From assembly GCA_964563395.1 (NCBI GenBank), contig CAZLWK010000001.1, forward strand, positions 1 to 64,000: a stretch of DNA of 64,000 nucleotides, read 5' to 3'. This stretch comes from JBEVOS01 sp964563395. GTDB taxonomy: Bacteria > Pseudomonadota > Alphaproteobacteria > Caulobacterales > Aquidulcibacteraceae. Under the pieces are notes generated by a model. The model saw nothing but the letters and a program-made list of their open reading frames with translations. It was not told where the DNA came from and did not search any database. Shown piece by piece: positions 43,036 through 51,080 of this stretch. Position 1 is the first letter of the stretch. Each line of letters begins with the position of its first letter. The translations under genes were made by a program, and so were the position numbers.

Positions 43036-45654
43036 ATGCCGACATTCACGGGAACGGCTGGGAACGACACGCTGTCGGGCGGCGCGGGCGCCGATCTTCT
43101 GATCGGTCTCGCGGGGAACGATTCCTATGTCGTGAACAATCTCGGCGACGTTGTTCAGGAACAGACGAATGGCGGCGTCGACACCGTGTCCACGTCCGTT
43201 TTGGACGCCAATGGCGGCTTCAGCCTGGAGACGTGGGGCGCGGTTGAAAACCTCACCTATACGGGCGCGCTCGCCGCAATTCTCTCGGGCAACGCGCTGA
43301 ACAACATTCTGCGCGCCAGCGCCGTGGGCGCGGCCAGCGACACCTTGTTCGGCGGCGCGGGAAACGATTCCCTGTTCGGTTTCGGCGGCGACGATTTCCT
43401 GATCGGCGGCCTTGGCAACGATCAGCTCGACGGCGGCTTGGGCGATGATTCCATGTTCGGCGGCCTCGGCGACGACACCTATATCGTCAACACGACCGGC
43501 GACCGGGTGTTCGAGAATTTCGGCGCCGGCTTCGATACGATCCGCTCAAGCGTGCTGCTCGATTTGCGCCAGGGCTGGACGCAGCATGTTGAGGCGCTTG
43601 TCTATACGGGCGTCGCCGGCGTCTCGCTCTTCGGCAACGCGCAGGCGAACACGCTCACCTCTCTCTCGACTGGCGCCGATACGCTGAACGGCCTCGGCGG
43701 CGACGATGTTCTCAATGGCGGAGGCGGCGCCAACACGCTCATTGGCGGGCGCGGCAACGACACCTATTTCGTCTCCGCGCTCGACATCGTCTCGGAGGCC
43801 GCGAACGAAGGCGTGGATACGCTTGTCGGCGCGGTGACGAATTTGGCCCTCCCCGCCTTCGCGACCAGCGTTGAGAATTTGTTCTATACCGGCGCGGCCG
43901 GCGCCGTACTGAGCGGCAATGCGCTGAAAAACCTGATCAGCGGCGCCGGCGGAAATGACACCATCAATGGCGGAGCGGGGCGCGACGTTCTCATCGGCGG
44001 CGCCGGCGCCGATACGCTGAATGGCGGGATCGGCAATGACGAATTGGCCGGTGGGCGCATCAATGGCCGGGTGTTCACCGGCGCTGTGATCGAAGACGCG
44101 TCGATCGACACGCTTGTCGGCGGCGCTGGGAACGATCGCTATCACATCGGCTCGCTGAATGATGTCGTCACCGAACAGGTCGGCGGGGGCGATCTCGATG
44201 TGATCCTTGCTTCGGTCAACACATCGCTCGCACGGTACGCCAATGTCGAGGCGCTCTTGATCAAGCGCGGCGCGGCGGCATGGTCGGCGACGGGCTCGGC
44301 CGGCGCCGACATCATCGTTGGCAATGAGCGCGATAATTTCATATCGGGCGGCGGCGGCGCGGACATCTTGTCGGCATGGGGCGTTCACGCAGGCGCGCCG
44401 GGTCAATCGGATATCGTCGAGGGCGGCGGCGGCGATGACGTGATCGTGGCCTATGAGTTTCTCGTCAATCAGGTGGGCGCCCTGCTGACGCTGAATGGCG
44501 GGCTCGGCGACGACATCTACATCATCAACACCGACGCACACATAACGGGCTTCGATTCCGGCGGCACGGATACGGCGGTGTTCCTGGGCGCTGGCGGCGT
44601 CGGCGGCCCGACAGGGGTTGAGAATTTTGTTCTGTTCGACGCGGGCACACCGCTCGGCGCGACGGTATTGGCGGCGCTGCAAGCCGTTTATGGCGTGGCG
44701 GTGGCCGACGGCATCTTCTCCGGCGCCGTCGCCGCGACGACGCTGTCCGGCAATGATGCGGACAACACGATAAACGGCAACGGTCTGGACAACAGCCTCA
44801 ACGGCCAGTTCGGCGACGATATCATCAACGGCTTCGGCGGCGACGACACGCTCTTCGGCGGCGGCGGCGACGATACGCTCGATGGCGCCGGCAATTTCGA
44901 CACGCTGTATGGCGGCGCCGGCGACGACGTGCTGATCGGCGGCGCGGGCCAGGATACGCTCGAAGGCGGCGATGGCGCCGATACATTGTCAGGCGATGGC
45001 GAGCAGAACCTTTTGATCGGCGGCGCGGGCGACGACACGATCAATATCGGACAAGCGGGTAGCGATGTGGGAACGCCCGCCGCGGCGGTGGGCGATATCG
45101 TCTGGGGCGATGATACCGGCGGGTCCGGCGCCGCCGGGGCCGATAGATTCGTGTTTTCGCTCGTGGGCGCGACAAGCGGCCTTTCGGAATCGCCGATCGG
45201 TTCGGGAATGTTTTATTTCGCCAATGGAGCGACGATACAGGATTTCGTGCGCGAAACCGATCTGATCGGAATTTCAGCGCTCTTCGCCGGCAATGGCGAT
45301 CTGATCATCGATGGCGCCGAAATCGTTGAATCCGGCGGCTCGGGCGATTTTCTCGCCACGTCCGAACTTGTGATCTTCCGAGCGGACATGGCCGGCTCGT
45401 TCACGCCGAGCGCGCCTGGCGAGCGCTTTACTCCGTTCCTGGCAATGCTCGTGGACGACGTCATCGGCGCCGCTTCCGCGCCCATCGGCGTCAACGACAC
45501 GCGCATCTTCGTCGTCGACGACGGCGTAAGCTCGGCGCTGTTCCTCTACTTGTCGACCGACGGCAATGCGGCGGTGACGATAGACGAATTATATCTGCTC
45601 GGCGTGGTCGCGGGCGAAGCGTCGCTCACGCCCGAGGATTTCTTCCTGGTCTAG
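43036..45654 (+). CDS. Large RTX calcium-binding repeat protein, probable type I-secreted
   Basis: 872 aa. Nearly the whole chain consists of nonapeptide GGxGxDxLx blocks (GGAGADLLIGLAGNDS, GGLGDDSMFGGLGDDT, GGAGRDVLIGGAGADTLNGG and more) separated by beta-type segments such as VENLTYTGALAAILSGNALNN. These bind Ca2+ and fold outside the cell. The C-terminal ~200 residues (from about DRFVFSLVGATSG) form a different domain with FVVDDGVSSALFLYLST and end TPEDFFLV, a likely T1SS signal. No ABC/MFP/TolC secretion genes are in view. Start at 43036 by homology; an upstream ATG at 42991 is also in frame. Confidence 0.88.
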   Translation: MPTFTGTAGNDTLSGGAGADLLIGLAGNDSYVVNNLGDVVQEQTNGGVDTVSTSVLDANGGFSLETWGAVENLTYTGALAAILSGNALNNILRASAVGAASDTLFGGAGNDSLFGFGGDDFLIGGLGNDQLDGGLGDDSMFGGLGDDTYIVNTTGDRVFENFGAGFDTIRSSVLLDLRQGWTQHVEALVYTGVAGVSLFGNAQANTLTSLSTGADTLNGLGGDDVLNGGGGANTLIGGRGNDTYFVSALDIVSEAANEGVDTLVGAVTNLALPAFATSVENLFYTGAAGAVLSGNALKNLISGAGGNDTINGGAGRDVLIGGAGADTLNGGIGNDELAGGRINGRVFTGAVIEDASIDTLVGGAGNDRYHIGSLNDVVTEQVGGGDLDVILASVNTSLARYANVEALLIKRGAAAWSATGSAGADIIVGNERDNFISGGGGADILSAWGVHAGAPGQSDIVEGGGGDDVIVAYEFLVNQVGALLTLNGGLGDDIYIINTDAHITGFDSGGTDTAVFLGAGGVGGPTGVENFVLFDAGTPLGATVLAALQAVYGVAVADGIFSGAVAATTLSGNDADNTINGNGLDNSLNGQFGDDIINGFGGDDTLFGGGGDDTLDGAGNFDTLYGGAGDDVLIGGAGQDTLEGGDGADTLSGDGEQNLLIGGAGDDTINIGQAGSDVGTPAAAVGDIVWGDDTGGSGAAGADRFVFSLVGATSGLSESPIGSGMFYFANGATIQDFVRETDLIGISALFAGNGDLIIDGAEIVESGGSGDFLATSELVIFRADMAGSFTPSAPGERFTPFLAMLVDDVIGAASAPIGVNDTRIFVVDDGVSSALFLYLSTDGNAAVTIDELYLLGVVAGEASLTPEDFFLV

Positions 45655-45658
45655 GGGC

Positions 45659-46411
45659 TTACAAAACCCCCAACATGCTCGCCACCAGCGGGTGGCGCAC
45701 GATGTCGGCTTCGCCGAGCCGCACGACCGCGATGTTCTTCACCGCTTCGAGTTTTTCGGCGACGGCGGCGAGGCCCGATAATTCTGGCAGGAGGTCGGTC
45801 TGCGCGGGGTCTCCGGTGACGACCATCGTGGAGTGCCAGCCAAGGCGCGTCAGCAGCATCTTGATCTGACCATAGGTGCAATTCTGCGCCTCATCGATCA
45901 CCACGAAGGCGTTGTTGAGCGTACGCCCGCGCATGAAGCCCACGGGCGCGATCTCGATCAGCCCTTCGGCCATCAGCGCCTTGAGGCGCTTGGCGCTCAA
46001 GCGGTCCTGCAGCGCGTCATAGAGCGGGCGCAGATAGGGCGCGAGCTTGTCCTCCATCGCGCCGGGCAGAAACCCGAGCGATTCGCCGGCTTCCACCGCC
46101 GGGCGCGAAAGCACGATGCGCCCGCACTTGCCGCTTTCCAGCGCTTCCACCGCCTTGGCGATGGCGAGATAGGTTTTGCCAGTGCCGGCCGGACCGAGCG
46201 CGAGCACCAGGGCGTGCGCGTCGATCGCGCTCATCAGGGCTTTTTGTCCCTCGCTCTGGGCGCGCAGACTTTTGACGAAACGCTGTTCGCGGGAATCGTT
46301 GGCCGGCGAATAGCCGCCTTCGAGCACCTGCAGATTGCGGCCGTCGCGTTGGAAATCCTGGACATTGAGAACGCCCTCGCGGGCGCTGCGACGGGCTGCG
46401 CGTTTCGCCAT
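45659..46411 (-). CDS. phoH: PhoH family protein
   Basis: 250 aa. Walker A GPAGTGKTYLA near 74-84, PAVEAGESLGFLPGAMEDKLAPYLRPLYDAL typical of PhoH, and Walker B FVVIDEAQNC. It is a P-loop ATPase, possibly with RNA unwinding or RNase functions when fused with PIN. ATG preceded by GGGGAAA. The frame stays open to 46891 but the first 160 codons upstream lack homology and overlap gamma-CA. A rho-independent terminator-like hairpin lies 26-58 bases upstream of the start on the same strand. Confidence 0.9.
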   Translation of the reverse strand: MAKRAARRSAREGVLNVQDFQRDGRNLQVLEGGYSPANDSREQRFVKSLRAQSEGQKALMSAIDAHALVLALGPAGTGKTYLAIAKAVEALESGKCGRIVLSRPAVEAGESLGFLPGAMEDKLAPYLRPLYDALQDRLSAKRLKALMAEGLIEIAPVGFMRGRTLNNAFVVIDEAQNCTYGQIKMLLTRLGWHSTMVVTGDPAQTDLLPELSGLAAVAEKLEAVKNIAVVRLGEADIVRHPLVASMLGVL

Positions 46412-46716
46412 GTATTTCCCCTTCTTGGAGTGAGGCGACAAAAAAGCCGCCGATTGGGAATCGGCGGCTGACGGGTCGTTGAATCGAATCTGGGAGCGGG
46501 CGGGGCGGTCATCGCGGGATGGACCGTCGCGCCCCAAGGCGTTTGCTGGATGAGCGCTCTTCCTGCGCCGTGCCGTCACGCGGCCCCCCGATTTCCGACG
46601 CCGCGAGATTCGCCGTGCGTCATGCTTTTCATATCGCGCCGGGAGCGTTAACGACCAGTTTCGCGGGTGCGAAACAAATGTGAAGCCTGCGATGCGGCCG
46701 AAGGGAGCGCTCAGCG
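46412..46716. other. 305-bp phoH / gamma-CA divergent intergenic region
   Basis: Contains the phoH leader with the terminator-like hairpin (46437-46469) and the divergent promoters. A minus-strand reading from about 46640 starts AUGAAAAGCAUGACG and ends after 18 codons; no known gene. TTAACG sites at 46650 could belong to promoters. No further gene was seen. Confidence 0.5.
46437..46469 (-). terminator. Intrinsic terminator or attenuator in the phoH leader
   Basis: On the minus strand AGCCGCCGATT, 3-base loop, AATCGGCGGCT (46459-46469 with 46445-46455) is a perfect 11-bp stem followed by TTTTTT (46439-46445 region, 6 T) and sits just upstream of phoH. It either ends a short upstream transcript or attenuates phoH. 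Confidence 0.75.
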
Positions 46717-47256
46717 ATGACGATTTATGCCTTGGCGGACGCCGACCTCGAAGTGGAGGAGGACGGCGCGTGGTGGGTGGCGCCGAACGCCATTCTCGTC
46801 GGCAAAATCGTGCTGAAGAAGAATGCGTCGGTCTGGTTCGGCGCGGTGCTGCGCGGCGACAACGAGCCGATCGTGATCGGCGAGAATTCAAACGTGCAGG
46901 ACAATTCCGTGCTGCACACCGATATCGGCGCGCCGCTGATCATCGGCAAGAACGTGACGATCGGCCATCAGGCGATGCTGCATGGCTGCACGGTGAAGGA
47001 CGAATCGCTGATTGGCATCAAGGCGACCGTGCTCAATCATGCGGTGATTGACACCCATTGCCTCGTCGGCGCGCACGCGCTGGTGACCGAGCGCAAGACG
47101 TTCCCCGCCGGACAGCTCATCACCGGCGCGCCGGCGCGCGCCGTGCGCCCCTTGGACGAGGCGCAGATCGGCGTGCTGCGCGGTTCGGCGCAGGTTTACG
47201 TGGCGAATTGGAAGCGGTTCGCGCGGGACATGCGGCCCAGTCGCTACGAAGGTTAG
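46717..47256 (+). CDS. Gamma carbonic anhydrase/YrdA family protein
   Basis: 179 aa left-handed beta-helix. Hexapeptide repeats IVIGENSNVQ, LIIGKNVTIG, and SLIGIKATVL; three zinc-ligand type histidines in NSVLHTD, IGHQAMLHGCTV. LRGDNEPI near 45-52 is the conserved family Arg-Gly-Asp-Asn. Usual activity is CO2 hydration or unknown metal-dependent function. Divergent from phoH. Confidence 0.92.
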   Translation: MTIYALADADLEVEEDGAWWVAPNAILVGKIVLKKNASVWFGAVLRGDNEPIVIGENSNVQDNSVLHTDIGAPLIIGKNVTIGHQAMLHGCTVKDESLIGIKATVLNHAVIDTHCLVGAHALVTERKTFPAGQLITGAPARAVRPLDEAQIGVLRGSAQVYVANWKRFARDMRPSRYEG

Positions 47257-47813
47257 AGCTGCGGCCCGCCGGCGGGCACATCGCCGTTCCACACGTCCTT
47301 GATGCGCACGTCCGTCTCCGGGCCGAGATTGTACCAGGCGAGGCGGTCGCGCGAGGCGTCGACGACGATGAAGCGGTCGCCCATGTGCAGCGTCTGCGAG
47401 AGCATGCCGCGCACCCTGCCCACGCCATGGCGCGTGCGCAAAAGCCACGCGCCTTGGGCGAGATCGACGACCAGCCCAAGGCTGGACAACGCGCCCATGA
47501 AGGCGGGATAGGCGCCCGAATTGATTTCGGCGTGCACGAACATGTTCGCCGCCGTATCGGAGCCGGCATTCGCCGCCGGGCCGGGCGGGGTCACGCGCAT
47601 TGCGCGATTGGATTTCAGGTGCGCCATCAGCGCGCTGACCTCGCGCGCTTCGATCCATGGGCCGTCCTTGTCGTGCGCCACGAGCGTATCGGGCCGCACC
47701 CGCCCCTCGGCGACATAGCGCTCCATGCTGGCGTCGCCATAGGGGCCGTAAGGGGCCGCGCCGACCTTCACCCACCAGCGTGGGGTTTGCGGCGGATCGG
47801 GTTCAATACTCAC
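47253..47813 (-). CDS. GYF_2 domain hypothetical protein
   Basis: 186 aa from a GTG behind AGGGAG. The N-terminal WWVKVGAAPYGPYG to GPWIEA region (about 13-53) is a GYF_2-type protein-binding domain. The rest (MFVHAEINSGAYPAFMGALSSLGLVVDLAQGAWLLRT and MLSQTLHMGDRFIVVDASRDRLAWYNLGPETD) is a hypothetical globular domain. A short Pro/Gly stretch links them. Converges with gamma-CA, with stop codons overlapping. Confidence 0.75.
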   Translation of the reverse strand: MSIEPDPPQTPRWWVKVGAAPYGPYGDASMERYVAEGRVRPDTLVAHDKDGPWIEAREVSALMAHLKSNRAMRVTPPGPAANAGSDTAANMFVHAEINSGAYPAFMGALSSLGLVVDLAQGAWLLRTRHGVGRVRGMLSQTLHMGDRFIVVDASRDRLAWYNLGPETDVRIKDVWNGDVPAGGPQL

Positions 47814-47932
47814 CTGGCGCTCCCTTTTTGGGCCAGAAGGCGCATGCCCGCGCGCGCGCGGACTGGCCCGTCAGGAGCTCTGCAAGGACGGCGCCGGCAT
47901 GGTTCGCCGACGGTTCACCATGAAGGTTCGCT

Positions 47933-48571
47933 TTATGAGTTTTGGCGACGCGGATTTTCGAAATCGATCGCAAAGCCGTTCTCGAACCAGCGCGCCACGC
48001 GGCCATGCACATTGCCGATGCGCACCCAATCGCCGATCGCGGGGCGCTGGCCCTTCGATCCGATCGCCATGCCAACGAGCGAGAAATCGAGAATCTCGCC
48101 CAGGATCACGCCGCCATCATCGAGCAGGATTTCCGTCGGCCCGCCCAGGGCGCGCGCCGCCTGCCGTTTCGGCGCAAGCGGCTCATCGCCGATCGTGTCC
48201 TTCGCCATGAGCCAGGTGAGGGTTTCGGCAAGCTTCTCACGCTTATGGGGCGTGGCCGCCAGCACGACGGCGAATTCGCCCTCGCTCATGCGGCGCACGA
48301 CGAGGCCTTCAAGACGGCCCAGCGCATCGGAATAGAAGACGATCCGGTCGCCCACGCGCACGGCGGCCAACGCCATGAAGCGAGCGTCGCCGGGAGAGAT
48401 GTCGGCGGTGCGGCAATCGTGCTCGCGTCCGTAGGGATCGAGCATCCGCCCGCTCACCTCCATCGGCACGCGGCGAAAGCGGCGGCGCTCGCGAGGGCGA
48501 GGGTTCAGCGCCTGCAATTTGGCGCTGGCTTCGGGCAGGGTCAAAGCGGGGGCGCGCGCGATGGCGTTCAT
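47933..48571 (-). CDS. Double PilZ-like protein, partly degenerate
   Basis: 212 aa. Residues ~28-110 form a PilZ domain: ERRRFRRVPMEVSGRML (RxxxR-type c-di-GMP motif) and TADISPGDARFMA, where the usual D/NxSxxG is changed to DISPGDA. Residues ~135-205 form a second PilZ-like unit (GEILDFSLVGMAIG, FDFSLVG type DxSxxG) lacking a RxxxR. It is likely a c-di-GMP effector, fitting the PleD protein of this window. Binding is inferred. Confidence 0.75.
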   Translation of the reverse strand: MNAIARAPALTLPEASAKLQALNPRPRERRRFRRVPMEVSGRMLDPYGREHDCRTADISPGDARFMALAAVRVGDRIVFYSDALGRLEGLVVRRMSEGEFAVVLAATPHKREKLAETLTWLMAKDTIGDEPLAPKRQAARALGGPTEILLDDGGVILGEILDFSLVGMAIGSKGQRPAIGDWVRIGNVHGRVARWFENGFAIDFENPRRQNS

Positions 48572-48673
48572 GGGAAAAGCGAATAGCGCGTTAATCTAAA
48601 CGAATGCTTTCCCGGCGCGCCCGCTTGCACTTCGGTGACGCTGGCGTCACATAGCGGCGAACGGGAGAAACGT

Positions 48674-50341
48674 ATGGCCGAAACGCAAGACAGGGCCGAG
48701 TTCGATTACGTGATCGTGGGCGCCGGAAGCGCCGGCTGCGCGCTGGCCAATCGCTTGAGCGCCGAGCCGGGCGTGCGCGTGGCGCTGTTGGAAGCTGGCC
48801 CGCCGGACAAATCTCTTCTGGTGCGGATGCCGGCCGGCGTGGGCAATCTTATCGCCAACAAGGGCGCCTATAATTGGGGCTTCTGGACCGCCCCGCAAAA
48901 GCACATGGATGAGCGCAGCCTGTGGTGGCCGCGCGGGCGCGGCTGGGGCGGCTCCTCCTCGATCAACGGCATGATCTACATTCGCGGCCACGCCCGCGAT
49001 TACGATCAATGGCGCCAGATGGGCCTCACCGGCTGGGGCTATCGGGACGTGCTGCCTTATTTCAAGCGCAGCGAGCACAACGAGGACGGGGCCGACGCAT
49101 GGCGCGGCCAGGGCGGGCCGCTGTGGGTGTCGCGCGGCGCGCCGGGCAATCCGCTGTTCCGCGCCTTCATCCAGGCGGGCGCGGCCGCCGGCTATCCGGT
49201 GACGCGCGACTTCAACGGCTTCCAGCAAGAAGGCATGGGGCCCTACCACCTCACCATCAAGGATGGCGAGCGGTGGAGCGCGGCGGCGGCCTATTTGCGC
49301 CCCATCGCCGGCGTGCGTTCAAACCTCACCATCATCTCGAACGCGCGCGCGACCAGGCTGATCATCGAGAACGGCGCGGCCAAGGGCGTTGAATACGCCA
49401 GCGGGCGCAGCCTGCGCCGCGTGTTCGCGGGCGCGGAGATCATTCTCTGTCTCGGCGCGGTGCAGAGCCCGCATCTGCTGCAATTGTCGGGCGTGGGTCC
49501 GGCCGATCATTTGCAGGCGAACGGCGTGCCTGTGGTGCTCGATGCCCCGGAGGTGGGCGCCAATCTGCAAGATCATCTCGACGTGTCGATGATCTATGAA
49601 TGCACCAAGCCGGTGACGGTCTATTCCAAGATCAAGGGGTGGCGGCGCGGCGCCGTGGGCGTCGAATACATTTTGCGCAAGCAAGGACCCGGACGTTCGA
49701 ACCAGTTGGAATCGGGCGCATTCCTGAAATCGCGCGGCGAACTCGACCGTCCCGATATCCAGCTGCATTTCGTCAACGCCGCCATGATCAATCACGCCAA
49801 GGAAAGCGTGGACATGGACGCCTTCACCATTCACGCCTGTCAGCTGCGGCCCGAAAGCCGCGGCACAGTGCGTCTGGCTTCAAGCGATCCGCTCGCCGAT
49901 CCGCTGATCGACCCGAATTATCTGGAGGCCGAGATTGATCGGCGCACGCTGCGCGACAGCGTGCGCATGGTGCGTGACATCGTCGGACGTGGGCCGATGG
50001 ACGTCTATCGCGGGCCTGAGATGCGGCCGGGCGCGACTGTCGTCAGCGACAAGGATATTGATTCCTGGATCCGCGCGAACGGCGAGACGATCTATCATCC
50101 TGTCGGCACGGTGCGCATGGGTGCGGATACGCGCGCGCCAGTGGATGCGGAGCTGCGCGTGCGCGGGATCGCTGGGCTGCGCGTAGTGGACGCTTCAGTG
50201 ATGCCGACGCTGATCGGCGGCAACACCAACGCGCCTACGATCATGATCGCAGAGAAAGCGTCGGACATGATCCTCGGCAAGGCGCCCTTGCCGGCGGAGG
50301 ATGCGCCGATCGCGGAAGATGGGCTGCGCGAAGCGGTGTGA
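48674..50341 (+). CDS. GMC family FAD oxidoreductase (choline/alcohol dehydrogenase type)
   Basis: 555 aa. The FAD motif VIVGAGSAGCALANRLS near 12-28, RGRGWGGSSSINGMIYIRGH (GMC signature 1), GAVQSPHLLQLSGVG (signature 2), and C-terminal IYHPVGTVRMG with VVDASVMPTLIGGNTNAPTIMIAEK. The conserved His in YHPVGT and Asn in NTNAPT are the catalytic pair. Oxidises alcohols; the substrate could be choline, glucose or others. The ORF begins 13 codons earlier at 48635. Confidence 0.93.
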   Translation: MAETQDRAEFDYVIVGAGSAGCALANRLSAEPGVRVALLEAGPPDKSLLVRMPAGVGNLIANKGAYNWGFWTAPQKHMDERSLWWPRGRGWGGSSSINGMIYIRGHARDYDQWRQMGLTGWGYRDVLPYFKRSEHNEDGADAWRGQGGPLWVSRGAPGNPLFRAFIQAGAAAGYPVTRDFNGFQQEGMGPYHLTIKDGERWSAAAAYLRPIAGVRSNLTIISNARATRLIIENGAAKGVEYASGRSLRRVFAGAEIILCLGAVQSPHLLQLSGVGPADHLQANGVPVVLDAPEVGANLQDHLDVSMIYECTKPVTVYSKIKGWRRGAVGVEYILRKQGPGRSNQLESGAFLKSRGELDRPDIQLHFVNAAMINHAKESVDMDAFTIHACQLRPESRGTVRLASSDPLADPLIDPNYLEAEIDRRTLRDSVRMVRDIVGRGPMDVYRGPEMRPGATVVSDKDIDSWIRANGETIYHPVGTVRMGADTRAPVDAELRVRGIAGLRVVDASVMPTLIGGNTNAPTIMIAEKASDMILGKAPLPAEDAPIAEDGLREAV

Positions 50342-50347
50342 GGCGCC

Positions 50348-50875
50348 TTAGCTCAGCGTGTGCACCAGCCGCACATGCGCCGGCGCCTTGGCGAGCGGGG
50401 GATGCAGCGAGCCGACGCGCAAGCGCATCACGGGCCGCCCATCGAGAAACGCTTCGCCGCCCAGCGGCTGGAACATGCCGAGAAAGCGCTCGCCGAATTC
50501 TGGTTCGAGCTTGAGCGGCGTCAGTAGAATTTCCGCGCCAAGCCGCGCGCCGCCTGCGCCATCCGCGGCGAGACGCGCTATGGCCGGCTCATTCGCGGCG
50601 AGCGCGGACTCCATGAGCGCGTCGAGCAGGCGCACGTCCGGCGCGGTGAAGAAGAGCGCAAAATCCTGCTCCTTAAGGTCGCGGCCGAACAGGCGCACGA
50701 GCTCGGCTCCAAAGCTGCGCAGCGGCCAGCGACCGCCCACGCGTTCGAGCACGAAGAGGCGGTCGAGAACCTGATCGGCGGCAGTCTCGCGCGGGCGCGC
50801 CGTCCCGCCCGCGAGCGTGCGCCCATAGGCGAGCAGCGCCCGCGTATCTGGATGGAATGTCTCTTCGCCGATCAT
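50348..50875 (-). CDS. PAS-domain protein (PAS_5/MopJ type)
   Basis: 175 aa. FVLERVGGRWPLRSFGAELVRLFGRDLKEQDFALFF and GGARLGAEILLTPL are the PAS_5 pattern of alphaproteobacterial single-domain PAS proteins (e.g. Caulobacter MopJ). No output domain. The frame extends upstream to 51112 with no homology; chosen ATG at 50875. Divergent from gatB. Confidence 0.78.
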   Translation of the reverse strand: MIGEETFHPDTRALLAYGRTLAGGTARPRETAADQVLDRLFVLERVGGRWPLRSFGAELVRLFGRDLKEQDFALFFTAPDVRLLDALMESALAANEPAIARLAADGAGGARLGAEILLTPLKLEPEFGERFLGMFQPLGGEAFLDGRPVMRLRVGSLHPPLAKAPAHVRLVHTLS

Positions 50876-51080
50876 GGCGGCGGCTTCGCAAGGGCCGCGC
50901 CGGCCCTCGGTGCGCGAACCGGGCTGGGAAGGGGCGCTTGACGCGCGAACGCTTCGCATGGCGCGCGAGGAGCCGGGGGCGGACCTGCCTGCGACGCGAC
51001 CGACGCGTTCCAGGCCGGGACAGGGCGTAGGGCGCCGGCGAGGTTGGACGCGGCGGCGGGGCGCCTTATATCGCGCCCTC

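Noticed and set aside
43036..45654. Short periodic repeats as a CRISPR array
   Set aside because: The repetition is of codon-level GGxGxDxLx RTX repeats in one long frame; no constant repeat-spacer pattern.
46412..46891. N-terminal extension of PhoH
   Set aside because: Would read through the terminator hairpin and the antisense of gamma-CA; the ATG at 46411 has a good ribosome site and starts the homology.
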